A stretch of DNA of 64,000 nt from Pseudomonas psychrophila (GCF_001043005.1 NZ_JYKZ01000012.1:1-64000); one strand, 5' to 3'. Shown: positions 25,014 to 34,028, numbered from the stretch's first letter. Notes: generated by a model from the letters alone, not told the origin. Numbers and translations are program-made.

Positions 25014-25565
25014 ATGAAAACTGATCACTTGGCCGATCGCAGCCGAATCCTGGCAACAGCCACTCTGGCACTCGTCGTGACCATGCTGCTGGCCAATATC
25101 GCTTACTGGATTTTCCCCAACGTCATTGGCACCTATGTCGGCGGATTCAGCCTCAGCGCCATGAGCAAAACACTGAATGCAGACATTCTTCAGATGCCCT
25201 GGTGGCAAGTCGCAGGTGCAATCGTGCTCTCCAGTATCCCCCTGCTGATACTGGCCAAGGGTTTGCTGGCACTGCGCAGCCTGTTTCTGGCCTACAGCAA
25301 CGGGGAATACTTCTCGGCAGAGTCGGCTGAACTGTTGGGCAAAGTTGGCAAAAGCGTCTCTTTGTGGGTGCTGGCTTGCCTGCTGCTGACACCGGTCATG
25401 AGTGTCTGGATTACATTTTTGCGCCCTGCTGGCGAGCGTTTGCTCACTATCAGCTTTGAACCGTCGCATCTTGTTGCCTTATTCCTCTCCGCTTCTCTTA
25501 TGATCATCGCCCGCAGCCTATACAACGCCTGTTCGTTGGCTCGTGAAAATCAGCAGTTTGTTTAA
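25014..25565 (+). CDS. DUF2975 membrane protein
   Basis: A 183-residue protein with four predicted membrane helices (ILATATLALVVTMLLANI; WQVAGAIVLSSIPLLILAKG; SVSLWVLACLLLTPVMSVW; HLVALFLSASLMIIARSL). It matches the DUF2975 family, which is nearly always followed by a small HTH gene, as here nine bases downstream. Function is unknown; the pairing suggests a membrane sensor or regulator module. An AT-rich promoter region lies upstream. Confidence 0.82.
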   Translation: MKTDHLADRSRILATATLALVVTMLLANIAYWIFPNVIGTYVGGFSLSAMSKTLNADILQMPWWQVAGAIVLSSIPLLILAKGLLALRSLFLAYSNGEYFSAESAELLGKVGKSVSLWVLACLLLTPVMSVWITFLRPAGERLLTISFEPSHLVALFLSASLMIIARSLYNACSLARENQQFV

Positions 25566-25574
25566 GAGGCCAAG

Positions 25575-25784
25575 ATGCCGATCGAGATTAAGCTGGACGT
25601 GATGCTGGCCACCCGCAAGGTCAAATCCAAAGACCTCGCGCAGAGGGTCGGTATCACCGAGCAGAACCTGTCACTGCTCAAACAAGGGAAGGTAAAAGGT
25701 ATAAGGCTCGCCACCCTGGAGGCTATTTGCATAGCGCTGGATTGCCAGCCCGGAGACCTGCTGCATTATCGAGCCGAATCGTAA
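25575..25784 (+). CDS. XRE-family transcriptional regulator (YozG type)
   Basis: A 69-residue Cro/C1-type helix-turn-helix: VMLATRKVKSKDLAQRVGIT then EQNLSLLKQGKVKGIRLATL and a dimer tail. AGAGGCCAAG precedes ATG 25575. Translationally close to the DUF2975 gene, it probably regulates that operon. A GC-rich hairpin follows at 25800-25824. Confidence 0.87.
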   Translation: MPIEIKLDVMLATRKVKSKDLAQRVGITEQNLSLLKQGKVKGIRLATLEAICIALDCQPGDLLHYRAES

Positions 25785-25799
25785 AACTCCCGCTCACGC

Positions 25800-25825
25800 C
25801 TGTGGGGCCACCGCCCCACAGGCGT
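25800..25825 (+). terminator. Hairpin after the DUF2975/HTH operon
   Basis: CGCCTGTGGGG-CCAC-CGCCCCACAGGCG, a long GC-rich stem with no T tract; related to the REP stem ends. Termination is likely. Confidence 0.55.
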
Positions 25826-26140
25826 TGTACTTGGCCCCGCCTCCAGCGTTACTGACTGCTCGCCACCTCCAGGGGCCGGGTCAAACGCTTACTCTGTTCA
25901 GCCAGCCAACAGCTTTGCACTGCTAGGCTCGCCCGGGCACGAATCCCTGCTTCGCCAGCACTTGCAATTGACGTCTGCCAATGCACTGGCGCCTCAAAGC
26001 CTCATCCACGAATATTCGCTGATAAACCCTTCGAAATCAGGCATTTCTGCCGCTATTGATCCATACTGACAAAATGTAACGTTATGTGTGTAACAGCCGT
26101 TGCAGCCAGGTAATTCCCAACCATCCTTGAGTCATTCTGC
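25826..26140. other. Intergenic region upstream of pbpG
   Basis: No accepted gene. On the minus strand a 49-codon frame reads HWQTSIASAGEAGIRARASL then AVQSCWLAEQSKRLTRPLEV to a stop near 25855, and a short frame (MPDFEGFISEYSWMRL) precedes it in another phase; together they look like a decayed small gene. An AT-rich stretch near 26075-26100 could hold the pbpG promoter. Confidence 0.35.
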
Positions 26141-27079
26141 GTGAAAATTCATCTTTCTATTTTAAGCCTGTGTTTAGTTCTGGCAGGCACCAGCGCCTCT
26201 TCAATCGCCGCAGCGGCTGAAAGCATTTCGGCCCCAAGGGATACCTCACAACTGCATATCGCCTCAGGCAGCGCGATGCTGATCGACCTGCAGACCAACA
26301 AGGTCATTTTTGCCAGCAACCCTGACGCCATCGTCCCCATCGCTTCCGTGACCAAACTGATGACCGCCATGGTGGTGCTGGACGCCAAGCAGTCGATGGA
26401 TGAATACATTTCGGTCAACATCAGCGACACCCCAGAAATGAAAGGCGTGTTTTCGCGGGTCAAGATTGGCAGCGAGCTCTCGCGTCGCGAAATGATGCTG
26501 ATCACCCTGATGTCATCGGAAAACCGCGCGGCTGCCAGCCTTGCCCATCACTATCCAGGCGGTTATGTGGCCTTTATCGCAGCCATGAACGCCAAGGCCA
26601 AAAGCCTGGGCATGATGAGTACCCATTACGTTGAGCCGACCGGCCTGTCGATTCACAACGTGTCCACCGCCCGCGACTTGAGCAAACTCCTGGCAACGGC
26701 GCGGCACTACCCGATGCTCAGCCAGTTGAGCACCACCAAAGAAAAAACCGTGGCGTTCCGCAAGCCCAACTACACCCTGGGCTTTCATAACACCGATCAT
26801 CTGGTCAATAAGGACAAGTGGAATATCAAGATCACCAAGACCGGCTTTACCAATCAAGCCGGCCACTGCCTGGTGCTGGTAACCGAGATGGGCAATCGCC
26901 CGGTTTCGCTGGTGATTCTGGATGCCTTTGGCAAATACACCCACTTCGCCGATGCAGGGCGGATTCGCAACTGGGTTGAAACCGGTAAAAGCGGCAGCGT
27001 GCCCGACGTAGCCTTGCGCTACAAAGCCGACAAGAACCTGCAAAAACATCAGTTGACCGCAGGCCAGGCAGGAAAGTGA
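26141..27079 (+). CDS. pbpG: D-alanyl-D-alanine endopeptidase PbpG (PBP7)
   Basis: A 312-residue low-molecular-weight penicillin-binding protein starting at GTG 26141. A signal peptide ends near residue 26. All three active-site motifs are present: SVTK at 69-72, SEN at 126-128 and KTG in ITKTGFTNQAGH. It cuts D-alanyl cross-links of peptidoglycan in the periplasm during growth. The protein is the usual length for PBP7. A terminator follows, shared with ibpA. Confidence 0.92.
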   Translation: MKIHLSILSLCLVLAGTSASSIAAAAESISAPRDTSQLHIASGSAMLIDLQTNKVIFASNPDAIVPIASVTKLMTAMVVLDAKQSMDEYISVNISDTPEMKGVFSRVKIGSELSRREMMLITLMSSENRAAASLAHHYPGGYVAFIAAMNAKAKSLGMMSTHYVEPTGLSIHNVSTARDLSKLLATARHYPMLSQLSTTKEKTVAFRKPNYTLGFHNTDHLVNKDKWNIKITKTGFTNQAGHCLVLVTEMGNRPVSLVILDAFGKYTHFADAGRIRNWVETGKSGSVPDVALRYKADKNLQKHQLTAGQAGK

Positions 27080-27165
27080 TATTCAAGACGTAAATTGCAG
27101 GCACTTGCCCCGGGGAGAGATCGGGGACAAATGCCTGCGTACTGCACCTATCATGCACGCGGATA

Positions 27166-27196
27166 AAAAGAACCCCGCCTGAAGACGGGGTTCTTT
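27166..27196. terminator. Bidirectional terminator between pbpG and ibpA
   Basis: AAAGAACCCCG-CCTGAAGA-CGGGGTTCTTT, with A and T tracts on both sides, placed between convergent genes. Confidence 0.88.
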
Positions 27197-27213
27197 GCTA
27201 ACGCGTGCTCAGA

Positions 27214-27666
27214 TCAGTGTTGCAGAGCAGGCTGCGAATCCCCATTGATCGGGATACGTTTGGCTTTTGCCTCTTCCGGTACCACCCGCTGCAGGTCGAT
27301 GCTGAGTAAACCGTTGCTCAGGTTTGCACCTTTGATCTCGATATGGTCGTCGAGACGGAAGGACAATTTAAATGCCCGCTGTGCAATGCCTTGATGCAAG
27401 AAGGTCACGCCTTCTTCGCTGGTACTTTCACGTTTGCTGCCGCTTACGGTCAGCACACCTTTCTCTACTTGCAGGTCCAGATCATCTTGCTGGAAGCCTG
27501 CAGCTGCAACCACGATGCGATAGCTGTCCTCACCCCGTTTTTCAACGTTGTAAGGTGGGTAGCCGCCGCTCGAATCATTGCGCAAAGCGGTTTCAAACAA
27601 ATCACTAAAACGGTCAAAACCGACAGAATTACGGAACAGTGGCGCCATTGAAAATGCGTTGCTCAT
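27214..27666 (-). CDS. ibpA: Small heat-shock protein IbpA/Hsp20
   Basis: A 150-residue alpha-crystallin chaperone. The N-terminal arm (SMAPLFRNSVGFDRFSDLFE) is typical of IbpA; the alpha-crystallin core includes YRIVVAAAGFQQDDLDLQVE and the GVLTVSGSKR strand; the C-terminal tail contains the RIPI anchor. It binds aggregating proteins after heat shock and hands them to DnaK/ClpB. A sigma-32 promoter and a ROSE-like leader control it. Confidence 0.94.
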   Translation of the reverse strand: MSNAFSMAPLFRNSVGFDRFSDLFETALRNDSSGGYPPYNVEKRGEDSYRIVVAAAGFQQDDLDLQVEKGVLTVSGSKRESTSEEGVTFLHQGIAQRAFKLSFRLDDHIEIKGANLSNGLLSIDLQRVVPEEAKAKRIPINGDSQPALQH

Positions 27667-27724
27667 AATTTCATCCTCCTGATTTCAGCGAGATTTAGTT
27701 ACGCGACCCGGTTTCGGCATCGCG
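27667..27724 (-). promoter_or_regulatory. ROSE-like RNA thermometer in the ibpA leader
   Basis: The predicted 5-prime leader is about 58 bases. It carries TCGCT (27687-27691 on the plus strand as AGCGA), the UYGCU core of ROSE elements, close to the AGGAGGA ribosome-binding site (27674-27680), which it can pair with at low temperature. Short ROSE-like thermometers are established for ibpA in Pseudomonas. Confidence 0.75.
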
Positions 27725-27730
27725 TACCCC

Positions 27731-27760
27731 TTAAATAGGGACCGTCAAAACCGTTTCAAG
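27731..27760 (-). promoter_or_regulatory. Sigma-32 promoter of ibpA
   Basis: Minus strand: CTTGAAAC (-35, 27753-27760), 12-base spacer, CCCTATTTAA (-10, 27731-27740). This is close to the heat-shock consensus CTTGAAA-N(11-16)-CCCATnT. Confidence 0.85.
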
Positions 27761-27790
27761 GGTTTTTCTGAAAATTTTTTTTCAGCCGTT

Positions 27791-28750
27791 TCAGGCAGCG
27801 TCTGCTGGCGGGTTGTTGACCAGATGGCGGACCTTTTCACAGTCGGTCTCACGACGCATGGCATTGAACAATACGACCGCTTCGGGATAGTTGCGCGTCA
27901 GCATGGCCAACCACTGCTTCAGGCGCCCGGGGGCTGAGCGCGGCGTCAGCTGAGCCTCGGCCTGAGCCCAGAAATCGCGGATCATGGGCTGCAAGTCAGC
28001 CCAGGTCATCGGCACCACTTCAACACCGGCACGGGCTGCGGCAATTTGCCGGGCCAGATCGGGGCGCGACACCAGGCCGCGACCCAGCATGATGTCTTCG
28101 GCACCACTGATTTCGCGGCAACGGCGCCAATCTTCAACCGACCAGATATCGCCATTGGCAAACACCGGCACCTTCACCACTTCCTGTACCTGGGCGATGT
28201 ACTCCCAATGGGCAGGCGGCTTGTAGCCATCCATCTTGGTCCGCGCGTGCACCACGATCTGGCTTGCGCCCCCTTCGGCCAGGGCAATCGCGCACTCATT
28301 GGCGCTGTCTGGCGTGTCAAAGCCCAGACGCATCTTGGCGGTCACCGGGATATGCGCAGGCACGGTACGTCGTACCTGCAGCAGGATCGCGTGCAGCAGT
28401 TCGGGCTCTTTGAGCAGCACCGCACCGCCACGGGACTTGTTCACAGTTTTGGCCGGGCAGCCAAAATTGAGGTCAATCACTCCGGAGCCCAGCTCAACGG
28501 CCAGCGCCGCGTTGTCGGCCAAACAGGCCGGATCAGAACCCAACAACTGAACGCGCAACGGAACGCCGGAACGCGTCTGGGCACCGTGCTGCAGTTCGGG
28601 GGCGAATTTATGGAAGTAGGCTTCTGGTAACAACCGTTCGGTGACCCGAATAAATTCGGTCACACACCAATCAATACCGCCGGTGCGGGTCAGGACATCA
28701 CGCAGGATGTTGTCGACCAACCCCTCCATCGGCGCCAAAGCAATTTGCAT
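27791..28750 (-). CDS. dusC: tRNA-dihydrouridine(16) synthase DusC
   Basis: A 319-residue FMN enzyme that reduces uridine 16 of tRNA. It shows the Dus signatures: IALAPMEGLVDNILRDVLTR at the N-terminus, LNFGCPAKTVNKSRGGAVLL (catalytic Cys in GCPA) and ITAKMRLGFD-like PVTAKMRLGFDTPDS. The C-terminal domain follows the DusC arrangement. Single leftward gene, upstream of the thioesterase gene only by orientation. Confidence 0.9.
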   Translation of the reverse strand: MQIALAPMEGLVDNILRDVLTRTGGIDWCVTEFIRVTERLLPEAYFHKFAPELQHGAQTRSGVPLRVQLLGSDPACLADNAALAVELGSGVIDLNFGCPAKTVNKSRGGAVLLKEPELLHAILLQVRRTVPAHIPVTAKMRLGFDTPDSANECAIALAEGGASQIVVHARTKMDGYKPPAHWEYIAQVQEVVKVPVFANGDIWSVEDWRRCREISGAEDIMLGRGLVSRPDLARQIAAARAGVEVVPMTWADLQPMIRDFWAQAEAQLTPRSAPGRLKQWLAMLTRNYPEAVVLFNAMRRETDCEKVRHLVNNPPADAA

Positions 28751-28823
28751 GGGTGACTCTCATAAAAAACGTGCGGCAGTTTACGCCGTTCTGTAGGCAA
28801 TCGGTATGAGCAGGCGCTGCTGA

Positions 28824-29258
28824 TCAGGCTGTCACGACAGCCGGGCCATAACCTTCAAGGAACTCGGGCGGCAAGCGCTTGGCCTTGCCGGTGGACAACT
28901 CGATGCAGACAAAGGTGGTTTGGGCGCGCAGCAAGGTCACGCCATCGCTGGGGCGCACGAGCTGAAAGTGTCGGGTCATGCGCAAGCGCTGGTCACAGTC
29001 GACAATCCAGGTCGCCAATTGCAGCTCATCGTCTTCGTAGGCGCTGGCCAGGTAATCGATTTCATGCCGGGATACCGCCATGGCGCGGTCAAGACGACGG
29101 TACTCGGTGAGGTCCAGCCCCAGGCGCTGCGAATGGCGCCAGGCACATCGTTCCAGCCAGACCACATAGGCCGCGTTATTGGCATGGCCGAACCCGTCAA
29201 TGTCTTCGGCCTTAACGTGCAGGTCAATGATGAACGGTGCTGCCAAATCCCAACTCAT
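28824..29258 (-). CDS. 4HBT-family acyl-CoA thioesterase
   Basis: A 144-residue hotdog-fold thioesterase. The active-site signature D-x-x-G-H-x-N appears as DIDGFGHANNAAYVVWLE near residue 19. Members hydrolyse acyl-CoA or acyl-ACP in the cytoplasm; the specific acyl chain is not predictable. I chose ATG 29258, which has GGGAGACAAGGC before it; the longer frame from 29351 runs into the tRNA terminator region. Confidence 0.82.
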   Translation of the reverse strand: MSWDLAAPFIIDLHVKAEDIDGFGHANNAAYVVWLERCAWRHSQRLGLDLTEYRRLDRAMAVSRHEIDYLASAYEDDELQLATWIVDCDQRLRMTRHFQLVRPSDGVTLLRAQTTFVCIELSTGKAKRLPPEFLEGYGPAVVTA

Positions 29259-29349
29259 GCCTTGTCTCCCTGTAAACAAAAAAGGAGCGCAGTGTAACGC
29301 AGAGGTGGCACCAGCAAGCTTCAAGGCGAGGAATATAAAAACTGCAGAC

Positions 29350-29386
29350 AAACAAAAGGGTCATTCAATAATCGAATGACCCTTAT
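29350..29386 (-). terminator. Terminator of the tRNA-Ala/Glu cluster
   Basis: Minus strand AAGGGTCATTC-GATTATT-GAATGACCCTT followed by TTGTTTG, an 11-bp perfect stem just past the last tRNA. Confidence 0.82.
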
Positions 29387-29409
29387 AAATCCCGCATAGC
29401 GGGTAATCG

Positions 29410-29485
29410 TGGCGTCCCCTAGGGGACTCGAACCCCTGTTACCGCCGTGAAAGGGCGGTGTCCTAGGCCACTAGACGAAGGGGAC
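29410..29485 (-). tRNA. tRNA-Glu (TTC)
   Basis: Cloverleaf on the minus strand: GTCCCCT acceptor, anticodon arm CCGCC-CTTTCAC-GGCGG with anticodon TTC, encoded CCA. Second copy at 29689-29764. Confidence 0.94.
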
Positions 29486-29562
29486 ACAAACCCTTCTAAC
29501 AGTGATCAGCACTCGGTGCTGATCGATTCAATGCCAGTGTGGCCCGACATTGAACTGTAAAT

Positions 29563-29638
<76 letters not shown>

Positions 29639-29688
29639 GATTTATCGCCTGGCGGCGGAGCATCACCGAAGTGCTGCTTCTGTAAAAC

Positions 29689-29764
29689 TGGCGTCCCCTA
29701 GGGGACTCGAACCCCTGTTACCGCCGTGAAAGGGCGGTGTCCTAGGCCACTAGACGAAGGGGAC
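29689..29764 (-). tRNA. tRNA-Glu (TTC), second copy
   Basis: Same sequence as 29410-29485; the two copies lie 279 bases apart in a tandem duplication that also includes the tRNA-Ala. Confidence 0.94.
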
Positions 29765-29839
29765 ACAAACCTTCTAACTGATCAGCGCTGAGTGCTGATC
29801 GATTCAATGCCGGTGTGGCCAGACATTGAACTGTAAATT

Positions 29840-29915
<76 letters not shown>

Positions 29916-30099
29916 AGACAGTCAACGCAGCGTGTTATTGCTGCTTGTTTCATGTTGCTGTGTGGACGGGGCGCATATTAAGACTGGATCGGTAGGCTGT
30001 CAAACTTATTTTCAAAGTTTTTAAAAAAAATTTGCCGTGAGAACAACCACTTACCTTCCCTGCCCCGTAAATACTGGCCCAAACCCATCTAGACGCTTT

Positions 30100-30186
30100 T
30101 GTAGAAGCGGGCTTGCTTGCGATGGGAACGACGCGCAGTGCCAGGCAATACGTGTCGATACCATCGCGAGCAAGCCCGCTCCCACA
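30100..30186. repeat. REP pair, inverted
   Basis: GTAGAAGCGGGCTTGCTTGC at 30101-30120 and ATCGCGAGCAAGCCCGCTCC (about 30163-30182) flank a 42-base spacer, just past the gltX stop codon. Confidence 0.85.
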
Positions 30187-30207
30187 GAAAAAAACCGCCT
30201 GCGATGA

Positions 30208-31689
30208 TTAATTCAGCGCGTTAAACAGCTTTTCCCACTCTTTGTTTTCTTTCTTCGAAACGCCGCCCAGCAGGTCCAGCGCCTGGCGCAGACGGAAGCG
30301 GGTCAGGTCCGGCCCCAGAATTTCCATGGCGTCCAGCACCGACACCGAGCTTGCTTGTCCCGTGATCGAAGCGAACATCAGCGGCATGGCATCACGCAGC
30401 TTCAGCTCCAGGGATTCAACCACCGTCTGGATGCAACCGGTGATGGCGTCTTTTTCCCACTGACGCAGGCTCTCAAGCTTCCACAGAATCAATTGCATCA
30501 ACTGACGCACTTGTTCGTTGGACAGCTTCTTGTGCTCAAACAACTTGGCATCGAGTTGCAAGCCACCCGAGAAGAAGAACCCGGCCAATGGCGCGATCTG
30601 GCTGAAGGTCTCAACACGACCCTGAACCAGCGGGGCGATCTTCATCATGTACTCAGGGTTCAACGCCCATTGCTGAACGCGGCTGGCGAACTCTTCCAGC
30701 GGCAGGTCACGCAACCATTGGCCGTTGAGCCAAGACAGCTTCTCAACGTCGAAAATCGGCCCGCCCAGCGAGACGCGGGACAGGTCAAAGTTATCAACCA
30801 TTTCCTGCAACGAGAACTTCTCGCGCTCGTCCGGCATCGACCAGCCCATGCGACCCAGGTAGTTGAGCATGGCTTCAGGCATAAAGCCCATGCGCTCGTA
30901 GAACGTCACCGAGGTTGGGTTTTTGCGCTTGGACAGCTTGCTCTTGTCCGGGTTGCGCAGCAGCGGCATGTAGCACAGTTGCGGTTGTTCCCAGCCGAAG
31001 TACTCGTACAGCAGGATCAGCTTGGGTGCCGATGGCAGCCACTCTTCGCCACGCAGTACGTGGGTGATGCCCATCAAGTGATCGTCGACCACGTTGGCCA
31101 GGAAGTAGGTCGGCAGACCATCGGTTTTCATCAGCACTTGCATGTCCATGCGATCCCACGGGATCTCAACATCGCCGCGCAGCAGGTCTGGCACTACGCA
31201 GACGCCTTCGGTAGGCACTTTCATGCGGATCACGTGCGGTTCGCCAGCAGCCAGACGGGCCGCCACTTCTTCTTTGGACAGCAGCAGCGCACGACCGTCG
31301 TAACGAGGGGTTTCACCCTTGGCCATTTGCTCGGCGCGCATCTGGTCCAGCTCCTCGCTCGTGCAGAAGCACGGGAAGGCATGACCCATATCGACCAGTT
31401 GCTGGGTGTACTTCTTGTAGATCTCGCTGCGCTCGCTTTGACGGTACGGGCCGTGTGGGCCACCAACGTCCGGGCCTTCGCTCCAGGTGATACCTAACCA
31501 GCGCAAGGCATCGTAGATCTGCTGCTCGGACTCGCGGGTAGAACGCAATTGGTCGGTATCTTCGATCCGCAGGATAAATTCGCCGCCATGCTGCTTGGCA
31601 AAGCAGTAGTTGAACAAAGCGATGTAAGCGGTGCCGACGTGGGGGTCGCCGGTAGGCGATGGCGCAATGCGCGTGCGAACGGTGGTCAT
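30208..31689 (-). CDS. gltX: Glutamate--tRNA ligase
   Basis: A 493-residue class I aminoacyl-tRNA synthetase charging tRNA-Glu with glutamate. The HIGH-type motif reads APSPTGDPHVGTAYIALFNY, and the KMSKS-type motif reads KLSKRK near residue 253. The length fits GltX of gamma-proteobacteria. It sits next to the tRNA-Glu/Ala cluster on the same strand, so its two tRNA-Glu substrate genes are directly downstream of its promoter side. Confidence 0.96.
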   Translation of the reverse strand: MTTVRTRIAPSPTGDPHVGTAYIALFNYCFAKQHGGEFILRIEDTDQLRSTRESEQQIYDALRWLGITWSEGPDVGGPHGPYRQSERSEIYKKYTQQLVDMGHAFPCFCTSEELDQMRAEQMAKGETPRYDGRALLLSKEEVAARLAAGEPHVIRMKVPTEGVCVVPDLLRGDVEIPWDRMDMQVLMKTDGLPTYFLANVVDDHLMGITHVLRGEEWLPSAPKLILLYEYFGWEQPQLCYMPLLRNPDKSKLSKRKNPTSVTFYERMGFMPEAMLNYLGRMGWSMPDEREKFSLQEMVDNFDLSRVSLGGPIFDVEKLSWLNGQWLRDLPLEEFASRVQQWALNPEYMMKIAPLVQGRVETFSQIAPLAGFFFSGGLQLDAKLFEHKKLSNEQVRQLMQLILWKLESLRQWEKDAITGCIQTVVESLELKLRDAMPLMFASITGQASSVSVLDAMEILGPDLTRFRLRQALDLLGGVSKKENKEWEKLFNALN

Positions 31690-31901
31690 GGGCGGTCTCG
31701 AAGTGGAGATAAAACAAAGGGCGAATGGTAACAGGCCGAGACGGCTTGGCTCCAGCGCAGCAGGCCAACAAGGTCACATCCCCCGCCCCACGGCTCAATA
31801 CAGCGAAAACAGAGCACCTGCATCAAGCTCGATAAAAAGAAACCGCCCGGCAGAGATGCTAACCTCTGGCCACGCTCTAATCCCCTTGGCCGGAGTCCTC
31901 T

Positions 31902-32852
31902 ATGGCCCATGTCGTACTGGTGTTGGTTGAAACGGTAAATGACTACTTGCCACTGCTTGAGCGCGAAGGTTTCGAGCTGATACTGGCGCCCACACCGTCC
32001 AGCCGCGCCGAAGCCATTGCCGAGCATGGCGCACGGATCAACGCGGTGCTGACCCGTGGGCCGCTGGGTTTATATGCCGAAGAGATCGCCGACATGCCTT
32101 CGCTGCTGATTATCTGCGTGATCGGTGCCGGTTATGAGCATGTAGACCTGCAGGCCGCCAGCAACCGCGGGGTAGTCGTCACCAATGGCGCCGGCGCCAA
32201 TGCCTCATCGGTGGCCGACCACGCGATGGCGCTTTTACTGTCACTGGTACGCGGCATTCCCCAGGCCGATGCCGGCATCCGTCGCGGTGAATGGAACAAG
32301 CTGCGCCAACCTTCGTTGGCGGGCAAGCGCATGGGCATCCTCGGCCTGGGCGCAGTGGGCATGGCCATTGCCAAACGTGCAGCCAACGGGTTTGACATGA
32401 GCATCAGCTATCACACCCGCCAGGAACGCCACGACATGCACTACACCTACTGCAAAAACGTGATCGAACTGGCCAGTTCGGTAGATTTTCTGATCGTTGC
32501 CACACCCGGCGGTAGCGAGACACGACACCTGGTCGATACAGCCGCGCTGTATGCCCTGGGCCGCAACGGTTACCTGATCAACATTGCCCGAGCCAGCGTG
32601 GTCGACACCCAGGCCCTGATCGATGCCTTGGCCAAAGGCAAAATTGCCGGGGCCGGGCTCGATGTTTTCGATGATGAACCAGAAGTACCGGACGCACTCA
32701 AATTGCTCGGCAATGTGGTAATGACCCCCCACATGGGCGGCCAATCACCGGAAGCCGCTGAGGGCACCGTGCAAATGGTGGTCAACAACCTGCTCGCCTT
32801 CTTTGCCGGGCAACCCGTATTGACCCCGGTACGGTTACCCGAACCTCAATAA
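31902..32852 (+). CDS. D-isomer-specific 2-hydroxyacid dehydrogenase
   Basis: A 316-residue NAD(P)-dependent dehydrogenase. The nucleotide loop GILGLGAVGMAIAKRA is near residue 147; the catalytic Arg is in NIARASVVDTQALIDALAKG, Glu in LDVFDDEPEVPD, and His in MTPHMGGQSPEAAEG. It reduces a 2-keto acid such as glyoxylate, hydroxypyruvate or a bulkier homologue; the substrate is not set by sequence. It precedes the siderophore-interacting protein by 69 bases on the same strand. Confidence 0.85.
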   Translation: MAHVVLVLVETVNDYLPLLEREGFELILAPTPSSRAEAIAEHGARINAVLTRGPLGLYAEEIADMPSLLIICVIGAGYEHVDLQAASNRGVVVTNGAGANASSVADHAMALLLSLVRGIPQADAGIRRGEWNKLRQPSLAGKRMGILGLGAVGMAIAKRAANGFDMSISYHTRQERHDMHYTYCKNVIELASSVDFLIVATPGGSETRHLVDTAALYALGRNGYLINIARASVVDTQALIDALAKGKIAGAGLDVFDDEPEVPDALKLLGNVVMTPHMGGQSPEAAEGTVQMVVNNLLAFFAGQPVLTPVRLPEPQ

Positions 32853-32921
32853 GTACGGAGTTTAAATTAAGCCCCCAGCAGCTCGTTATACACAACGACT
32901 CCTGCTTATTGAGGTGCTGAT

Positions 32922-33872
32922 ATGTCCCCCGCTGCCGCCCTGGTACACAACCTGCGCAATCGACTCAGTAAACCCACCGCCTACCGGCTGTTCGATATCC
33001 AGCTCAAGCGCCGCATCACCTTGAGCCCCTCGCTGACACGCTTTGTGTTCGGTGGCAGCGACGTAGCACTGATGCGCACCCTGGCACCCGATCAGCGAGT
33101 CAAGTTGTTGTTCCCCAGCGCCAATGGCGAGCCCTCCAACCTGCCAAAACAAGGGGATTGGCGGGCGCCCCTGCGCGACTTGAGCCCCGAACGGGTGCCG
33201 CCCATGCGCTCCTACACCATTCGCAACCTGCGCCTGGAGGCAGGCGAACTGGATATCGACTTTGTCCTGCACGGCGTCACCGGCCCCGCCACACGCTGGG
33301 CGACACAGGCCAAAGCGGGTGCCCCCCTGCAAATTGCGGCCCCTAATGCCGCCTATACGGACGACCCGGGCGGCTATGAGTGGCAACCGCCACAAGGCAT
33401 GCGCAAAGTGCTGCTGATCGGCGACGAAACTGCGCTGCCCGCCATCGCCGGCATCCTCGAAGAGCTGGCACATCACCCCGACACCCCTCAGGTGCAGGTT
33501 TTTATTGAAGTACCCGAAGAATCCGACTGCCAAAACCTGGTCTGTGGCCCGAACACCAAAATCCACTGGCTACCCCGTGCCAGCCTGGGCAAGCAGCACG
33601 GTGACGGCATGATCCTCGCCGCCCGTGAACTGGCCAGCCTGCCGCCCCGACGCCTGCAGGCAAAGGCTTGTGCTGTCCTGCAAGAACTTGATCTGGACAA
33701 CCAGCGCCTCTGGGAACGGGCCAGCGCCAGGCACAACGAGTTTTATGCCTGGGTGGCTGGAGAATCGACGGCGGTGATGGCGATCAGAAGGTTTTTCATC
33801 CATGAATGCGGCATGGACCGCAAGGCTTTGACCTTGATGGGTTATTGGAAGCTGGGACGGTCATTGGGCTGA
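32922..33872 (+). CDS. Siderophore-interacting protein, FAD-dependent ferric reductase
   Basis: A 316-residue SIP-family flavoprotein with a ferredoxin-reductase fold. The FAD-binding motif is MRSYTIRNLRLEAGELDID, and LLIGDETALPAIAGILEEL starts the NAD(P)H domain. Members reduce ferric siderophores in the cytoplasm to release iron. This one is the SIP close to the fpv operon, which suits an iron-handling locus, although the fpv system itself releases iron in the periplasm. Which ferric complex it reduces is inferred only. Confidence 0.84.
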   Translation: MSPAAALVHNLRNRLSKPTAYRLFDIQLKRRITLSPSLTRFVFGGSDVALMRTLAPDQRVKLLFPSANGEPSNLPKQGDWRAPLRDLSPERVPPMRSYTIRNLRLEAGELDIDFVLHGVTGPATRWATQAKAGAPLQIAAPNAAYTDDPGGYEWQPPQGMRKVLLIGDETALPAIAGILEELAHHPDTPQVQVFIEVPEESDCQNLVCGPNTKIHWLPRASLGKQHGDGMILAARELASLPPRRLQAKACAVLQELDLDNQRLWERASARHNEFYAWVAGESTAVMAIRRFFIHECGMDRKALTLMGYWKLGRSLG

Positions 33873-33883
33873 TACTGGCCCTT

Positions 33884-34028
33884 GTAGCAGTTGCCGAAGG
33901 AACGAGGCTGCGTTCGGGCGCGTAGCGATCGTAAAACCTGAGTCCGCAGGGTATCTGACAGGCCGCATGCATTGATTTCACGACGGCTACGCCGCCGAAC
34001 GCAGCCTCGTTCCCTCGGCAGCTGCTAC
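33884..34028. repeat. Long inverted repeat, second repeat family
   Basis: GTAGCAGTTGCCGAAGGAAC (with GAGGCTGCGTTCGGG following, to 33918) is mirrored by CCGAACGCAGCCTCGTTCCC then TCGGCAGCTGCTAC (33995-34028), about 34 bases per arm with few mismatches. A related pair lies at 40411-40548, and a half copy is at about 50753-50770. Confidence 0.8.

Noticed and set aside
30355..31497. 380-codon plus-strand frame opposite gltX
   Set aside because: A shadow of gltX; no ribosome-binding site or domain.
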